DNA of 64,000 nucleotides from Gordius sp. MW1 (lineage: Eukaryota > Nematomorpha > Gordioida > Gordea > Gordiidae): positions 2,294,001-2,358,000 of the forward strand of contig OZ038532.1 in the NCBI GenBank assembly GCA_964036665.1. Reading direction: 5' to 3'. The position numbers and the translations under genes were made by a program. Positions within the stretch are counted from its first letter, which is position 1. Each line of letters opens with the position of its first letter. A model generated the notes under the pieces. It saw only the letters and a program-made list of their open reading frames with translations, was not told the DNA's origin and searched no databases. Of the stretch, positions 59,031 through 64,000 are shown piece by piece.

Positions 59031-59794
59031 TTGACAAATTACACCAGACTTGAGGGCGCCCTACCAAAACAACCACGAACTTAATTCCTAGATAAAATCT
59101 TATGGCGAAAAAAGTACGTTGATCGTAAGGGAAAGAGATAAATTGCCCCTAAAATGTATGGTTATTCTAAATTCGCCTTATTCCGATTGAGAAAATACAA
59201 ATATGCGTTTCGTTATTGTCCAATTTTAGAAGTTTAATTGGATGTAATTTTCGTAACCATCAACTAATTTATTTCTTTATATATTCGCGATTAGCTATAC
59301 GCGCGCGAAGGTTATTACTTTTCTAGTTTTATTAAAGTTACATTTTTTCCACTCGTAAATATATTTGTGTACGTGAAAGTGAAAGTTTAAAAGTAATCTA
59401 TTTAATAGGGGTGCGATAAAATAATCGATATTCGATAAGATAAAATGGTAATAATAATGATCATGACATGGATATCTATCAATCTTCCATTTTCGAATCT
59501 CGTCATATAATCTCATAAAAATTCCATAATCATTGTGACAGTTATCAGATAATATATATGTTTTTACATAAGCGAGTTTTCTTTAAATATCTTGATGGAA
59601 AACGCAACACATCTTTTTGATTGATGCTATGTGTGTGTTCTCGATGTAGTGGATTTAAAAATAAATACAAAAATAGAATTTAATATTAATTATAACAGGG
59701 ATGATAATTTAGCATAATATGCCACAGTTATTATTTGGACTGAATAAGGAATTAAGGATTTAGATCGTTGGTTCAAAAAGTTGAATCTTGTAAC
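59031..59794. other. Spacer, nothing recognised
   Basis: No repeat pair or exon recognised; a minus-strand frame 59516-59295 looks like chance. Confidence 0.5.
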
Positions 59795-60434
59795 GGTATC
59801 ATTTCAAAATACCACAGTCCAAAATACCACTGAATCTCACGCTTTACCAATCTCACGATCGTAAGATTCGTAAATCAAATTACTCATTGCGCAAGCGCAT
59901 AATTTCCATTTTTATAATGCGTATGCGTATGCATTTAACAGACCAATCAGATAGCTGCGCATTTTAATAATGCGCATGCGGATGCATTTAACAATTATTG
60001 CTGCACTATAAAACTTTAAGGGACAGGGTTAAGGTTCAGGGTAGTGTTTTAGGTCAGCGTTTTAGGTTAGGGTTAGGATTAGATGCACATCAAATTCCCT
60101 CCCCATTTGAGATTTAATTTTTCGTGATATTCAGTGAGGCATTTATGACTGTGGCATCATTTCGAACCCAATACCTTATCGGTTTTGGGTTCAAAATGTC
60201 ACAGTCCAAAATGTCACACGAATATCACGAAAAATTAAATCTCAAATGGGAAGGGAATTTGATGTGCATCTAAACCTAACCCAACCCCTAATTTAAAACG
60301 CTGACCTAAAACACTACCCAATGGAAATTATGCGCTTGCGCCATGAGTAATTGCGAATCTCACGATCGTGAGATTCGCGAATCTCACGATGTGGCTTAGT
60401 TGCATTTTGGACTGTGACATTTTGAAATGATACC
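59795..60434. repeat. Large foldback palindrome directly upstream of MED30
   Basis: The ends are the inverted repeat GGTATCATTTCAAAATACC and its complement (60416-60434). Each arm continues with matching blocks: CACAGTCCAAAAT, CTCACGATCGTRAGATTCG, CATTGCGCAAGCGCATAATT, CTAAAACACT, TTTAGGTTAGGG and GATGCACATCAAATTCCC. The arms meet at ~60170 around CCTTATCGG, with a second inner pair TGTGGCATCATTTCGAACCC / GGGTTCAAAATGTCACA. The left arm has ~110 bp extra, with CpG-rich GCGCATGCG words. A single strand could fold over about 250-300 bp per arm. It ends 35 bp before the MED30 ATG, so it must hold the proximal promoter or 5' UTR. Confidence 0.85.
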
Positions 60435-60469
60435 CCTTATCGTTCGTTAGATCAGCTGTTTTTTTTAAG

Positions 60470-61367
60470 ATGCACCCAAATTATCAACAATCTCCTCAAC
60501 AAAATAATTACAACACTTCAACCTTAAATACCAATATACCTATTTCGCCTATTATATCACCTATCAATCCACTTTCAATCTACAATGAGCCTATGTCAAA
60601 TCGATTGTTAAGCCCTACCTTGATATCACCATTTAGCAATCAAAGCAATCCTTGTAATTATAGCCCATCCAAATTTAATCCAAATCCTCAAGTAAGACCT
60701 AGTACAGATGTGGTAATATCTTTTCATTTGCAAGAAATGGTATCTCATCAATTTAGGATTTATTTATAGATTTTGTTAATTAAAGCAACCTTTATGGGTC
60801 AAGAAGCTATTCAAGAAATAGTACACAAATCATCTGAGGTTTTTCAATGTTTAAAAGCATTACAGGTAAACATAGTAACTTCACTTGTCTTTAACAAGAT
60901 CTTAAAACAATTAAGCATATAATATTCTTATATTAGTTACCACATGCTGCAAATCCAAAATTTATGTCATTAAATCAAGAAAAGGTTAAAAAATGTCATG
61001 ACGCTTTAAAGGAAATTGTTTTAATGATTGAAAAGTTGCATGGGATTTACAAAAAATGTCACACAAGTCATCCCATTGTTAAAGAGGATTTGGTTAAAAC
61101 ATTATTGGTATTATAAAGAAAATATACCTAATTGTAAAAGTAGAATTTAGCATATAAACCTAAATCTAAATTAGAAATTACGACATCTCAAAAATCAGAG
61201 GTGCAACAACAACATGAGGATTTAGTGAAAGTAATAAAAATAAAATTTATTAAATATTTTTTTAGAAATTAAGAATGAAAAACGAAGAATTATATAACAT
61301 AATGAATGAAATGCGGACATTAATATGGGAAGTCAATAGTATGATGTCATTAAAAAATGATAAATAG
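60470..61367 (+). CDS. MED30: Mediator complex subunit 30
   Basis: Metazoan head-module-associated Mediator subunit that helps link transcription factors to RNA polymerase II. Exons 60470-60691, 60770-60865, 60937-61107, 61144-61230 and 61266-61367 give 225 residues; introns are 78, 71, 36 and 35 nt, all GT-AG in phase 0. Residues 1-74 are a low-complexity N/P/S/Q-rich tail. The conserved part starts FMGQEAIQEIVHKSSEVFQC (human RIGQETVQDIVYRTMEIFQL). It continues with a helical region (KKCHDALKEIVLMIEKLHGI) and ends with the hallmark coiled coil KLRMKNEELYNIMNEMRTLI then WEVNSMMSLKN (human KLKQKNQQLKQIMDQLRNLI then WDINAMLAMRN). The start is the first ATG after the foldback repeat; the N-terminal tail is not conserved, so a downstream start cannot be excluded. 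Confidence 0.92.
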
Positions 61368-61806
61368 ATTTAAAGACCATTTTTGTAAAAACAAATTTTG
61401 TAGATATTTAATTGCTCAACACAAATTTATATAAATACAAATATTAATTAATGTAACTATCAATTGAATTTATTTTTTATATGAGTTGCAAAATAAAATA
61501 CTGTCATACTTAATTTTTTAGACACATTTTTAGTTAATAAAAAAGGTAGGGTTAAAGACATATGTACATAATACTGAATGATCAGAACATTAAAATTTTG
61601 TTTTAATTTTTTTAATTCTGCAAATATTATTAGGTGCCATGCTATCTTAACTTTGAAGCTTTTATTACAATATTATATATGAATTTGAGACCTTTTCTGC
61701 AAGGTGGATTAAATGATGGATTTTGTCTTTTTAATGTAATATTGAAATAGAGGTTCAAAACGATTTTGGTTTAAGTAATATGAAGAGATGACCCGATTTA
61801 CTATGA
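61368..61806. other. AT-rich 3' flank of MED30
   Basis: Probable 3' UTR and spacer; nothing else recognised. Confidence 0.5.
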
Positions 61807-61814
61807 GTGGTAAC

Positions 61815-61959
61815 TAATGATGTAAAAACGCTGGCTTTTGTTTGGTTTTAGTCGACTTATATTTTGGTCAGTTTTTTTAAGTCGGTGTCTACCCTTAGTA
61901 GAAATTTGAAAAACAGACCTAAGTCGACGAAACAAAACCCAGCCGTTTTTATAACACCA
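61815..61959. mobile_element. hAT-like MITE, family M1
   Basis: 145 bp between GTGGTAAC (61807-61814) and GTGATAAC (61960-61967), matching at 7 of 8. Ends TAATGATGTAAAAACGCTGG and CAGCCGTTTTTATAACACCA, with the family's GTCGAC and CAGACC motifs inside. Confidence 0.75.
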
Positions 61960-62284
61960 GTGATAACCGTATATCAAATGAAATTATTCTAATTTATATG
62001 CCATCTAGGGCAATTTTTAAATTAATGACCTATTTGGCTTAATTAATCCTTATGATACGAAAATCTGTAAACTAGAGTTAATATTTGATTCGCTTTTACC
62101 ACTCGTAATAAGTAGGGTCTTCGCTTCATTTGTTATTTTTATTGAATTTAGTTATTAATGACCAATAAAGTCTTTTTTATTTATTAATCCGAAAAACCCC
62201 ATGTCTATGAAAATTCTTTTTGCCTCGATATTTGGTTGTTATAGAAATCCGAATCTTTAAACTCAAAACTTTTAGTTTAAAACT

Positions 62285-63840
62285 TTCTCAAAAGACGCGA
62301 TGTCGGAGCTTTTAAAATAGTCAAAAATGAGAAGGGTCAAACCTTATTCAAGCCGAAAGAAGTGATGGAAAGGTGGAAAGGATATTTTAAGAGACTTATG
62401 AATATTGCAAATGACAAGGATTCCCTTCCCAAAATTGAGCTAAATATAAGTATGGTCGAACTCTTTCAGGAGTATGAAGTTAGGACACAGATGAACAAAA
62501 TGCAAAAAGGAAAAGCAAATGGCTCAGATGGAATACCTATGGAAGTATTGCTCGGATGTCGTGAAGAAGGAGTCACCACCATGACTAACAAGATATTGGT
62601 AGAAGAGCGAACCTAATCAATAGAGGGCAAGCACGATTATACCCTTATTTAAAGGAAAAGGAGACCCTCAAGACGGTGGCAATTACAGTGGTATCAAGCT
62701 AACTTCCCACTCCTTGAGGCTTATGGAAAGGATCTTAGTAACAAGGCAAAGCGAGGTGGAAATATCGTCTAACCAATTCGGATTTATGGCCGGCAAATCC
62801 ACAATCGACCCTATCTTCGCACTAAGACAAATGATGGATAAGTATGTTTTAAAGAGGAAAGACCTACATATGGCCTTTATCGACTTGGAGAAAGCTTATG
62901 ACACCGTCCCCCGCGATTTAATATGGTGGTGCTTGAGAAAACAAAATATCCCTTACGCATATATACGGCTTGTGAAAAATATTTATGAAGTTTCAAACTC
63001 TTGCGTTAGGACGACAGTGGGAGACACTAAATCGTTTTGGGTTAAAATTGGATTACATTAAGGATCTGCTTTAAGTCCCTTTTTATTTAATATAATTATA
63101 GACACGATAACGAGTAACTTTCACAAGCCATCGCCAAGGTGTCTGCTATATGCCGTTGATATGGTACTATGGGAGGAAACAAGGGAGAAAGTATTCGAAG
63201 AAGCCGAAAAGTGGTCAAAGCGCTTAGCTGAATATGGTTTAAAGGTCAACGATCGATAAACGGTCTACATGGAAATGAACGGTACAAGCACCCCATCGCT
63301 GGATGGCCATCTAAAGTACCCAAAGTAGACAGGTTTACATACGTCGGCTCGATGCTACATCAAGAGGGAGGTTGCGCTACCGAAGTCAATGCCCGGATTT
63401 AAAAAGGATGGCTTAAATGGCGAAGTATATCCGGTGTAATGTGCTACAAGAAAATGATAATATGGTTGAAGAGCAAAGCTTACAATTCTATCGTAAGGCC
63501 GGTGTTACTCTATGGAAGTGAAACATGGGCATTAAACATCGCGGAAGGAAAGCTATTACAAGCCACAGAGATGAGAATGATACGGTGGAGCTTGGGGTAT
63601 ACTAAGCTCCACCATATGAAGAATGACTTTCTCATGACAAAAATGGGTATTCAACCTATAGCGGACATGATTAACGAAAATCGGCTAAGGTGGTATGGAC
63701 ATATACTAAGAAGAGACACGGATGACGTAATTCGAAAAGTACTGGACATGGAGGTATCGGGGAATAGAGGAAGAGGACGACCACGTGTCACGTGGAAGGG
63801 CAAGTCGATAAAGTAATGAAAACTAAAAGGATTTGAACTG
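62285..63840 (+). pseudogene. RTE-like LINE, 5'-truncated, degenerate reverse transcriptase
   Basis: Begins within the linker before the reverse transcriptase (ERWKGYFKRLMN, 62368). It continues through the fingers (KGKANGSDGIPMEVL, 62507), NYSGIKLTSHSLRLMER (62680), NQFGFMAGKSTID (62770), palm DLEKAYDTVPRDLIWW (62882), GSALSPFLFN (63060) and the position of the YADD motif. Beyond that come VRPVLLYGSETWALN (63490), NENRLRWYGHILRRD (63675) and a GRGRPRVTW patch. It is dead: a frame change near 62610, an in-frame stop where QGSALSP should begin, YADD changed to YAVD, and stops beyond. The endonuclease half is missing. It is the best-preserved of five LINE relics in the window and the same type as the 12.2-kb fragment. 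Confidence 0.88.
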
Positions 63841-64000
63841 CATTTCATTTTTTATCCAAATTTCAATCTTAAAATTAGTCTCCCCTCAAACTTTATACTG
63901 CCATCATATGGCGAGAGTCTTCGCCTATCTTATGGCATACATAAGTTTCAATTGTCCATTATGAACTTACACTTGAGCGTCTTTATCATACTAGAGACTG

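Noticed and set aside
60035-60085. GGGTTAAGG / GGTTAGGGTTAGG stretch as an interstitial telomere
   Set aside because: Only two to three imperfect repeats, and mirrored in the other arm of the foldback element; it is part of the palindrome.

Overview
The window is a stretch of AT-rich (roughly 70% A+T by eye) nuclear DNA from an invertebrate bilaterian animal. It holds spliced genes for a matrix metalloproteinase, a 7-TM receptor, PAK1IP1, PRMT1 and Mediator subunit MED30, set in a sea of transposon remains. Many introns are tiny (33-40 nt, consistently GT-AG), next to introns of 0.1-2.5 kb. I cannot name the species from sequence alone.

Layout. 1-5196 (+): the 3' part of a membrane-type (probably GPI-anchored) matrix metalloproteinase, whose last intron is packed with repeats. 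5521-10325 (-): three isolated exon-like pieces of an unrecognised gene. 10753 to about 13154 (+): a new-looking small secreted precursor with a signal peptide and dibasic sites. 13755-15965 (-): a broken Ty3/gypsy fossil. 16052-20104: a Helitron holding a hAT-type element that itself holds a TIR element with a 95-130 bp satellite. 20550-22046 (-): an intronless class A-like GPCR. 22673-36569: a tandem segmental duplication. Two Helitrons (24175-27191 and 29789-31311) sit in unit 1 only, so unit 2 preserves both empty sites. 37104-39030 (+): PAK1IP1. 39650-41270 (-): PRMT1, convergent with it. 41271-59794: no recognisable host gene. It holds several hAT-type elements with 8-bp target duplications, one nested in a Tigger/pogo-like element, plus tandem repeats and a LINE endonuclease fragment. 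59795-60434: a large foldback palindrome ending 35 bp before the MED30 start codon. 60470-61367 (+): MED30. 62285 to about 63840 (+): a degenerate RTE-like LINE reverse transcriptase.

The recognised host genes are ordinary housekeeping or signalling genes and do not form a pathway: extracellular matrix turnover, ribosome-biogenesis WD40 factor, arginine methylation, transcription mediator. The organising theme is transposition. At least ten insertions can be bounded to the base by terminal inverted repeats, target duplications or A/T Helitron insertion sites, and their nesting gives a relative order of events. Splice sites were read by eye. Where a family alignment supports the frame across each junction (MMP, PAK1IP1, PRMT1, MED30) I trust them well; elsewhere they are marked as tentative.
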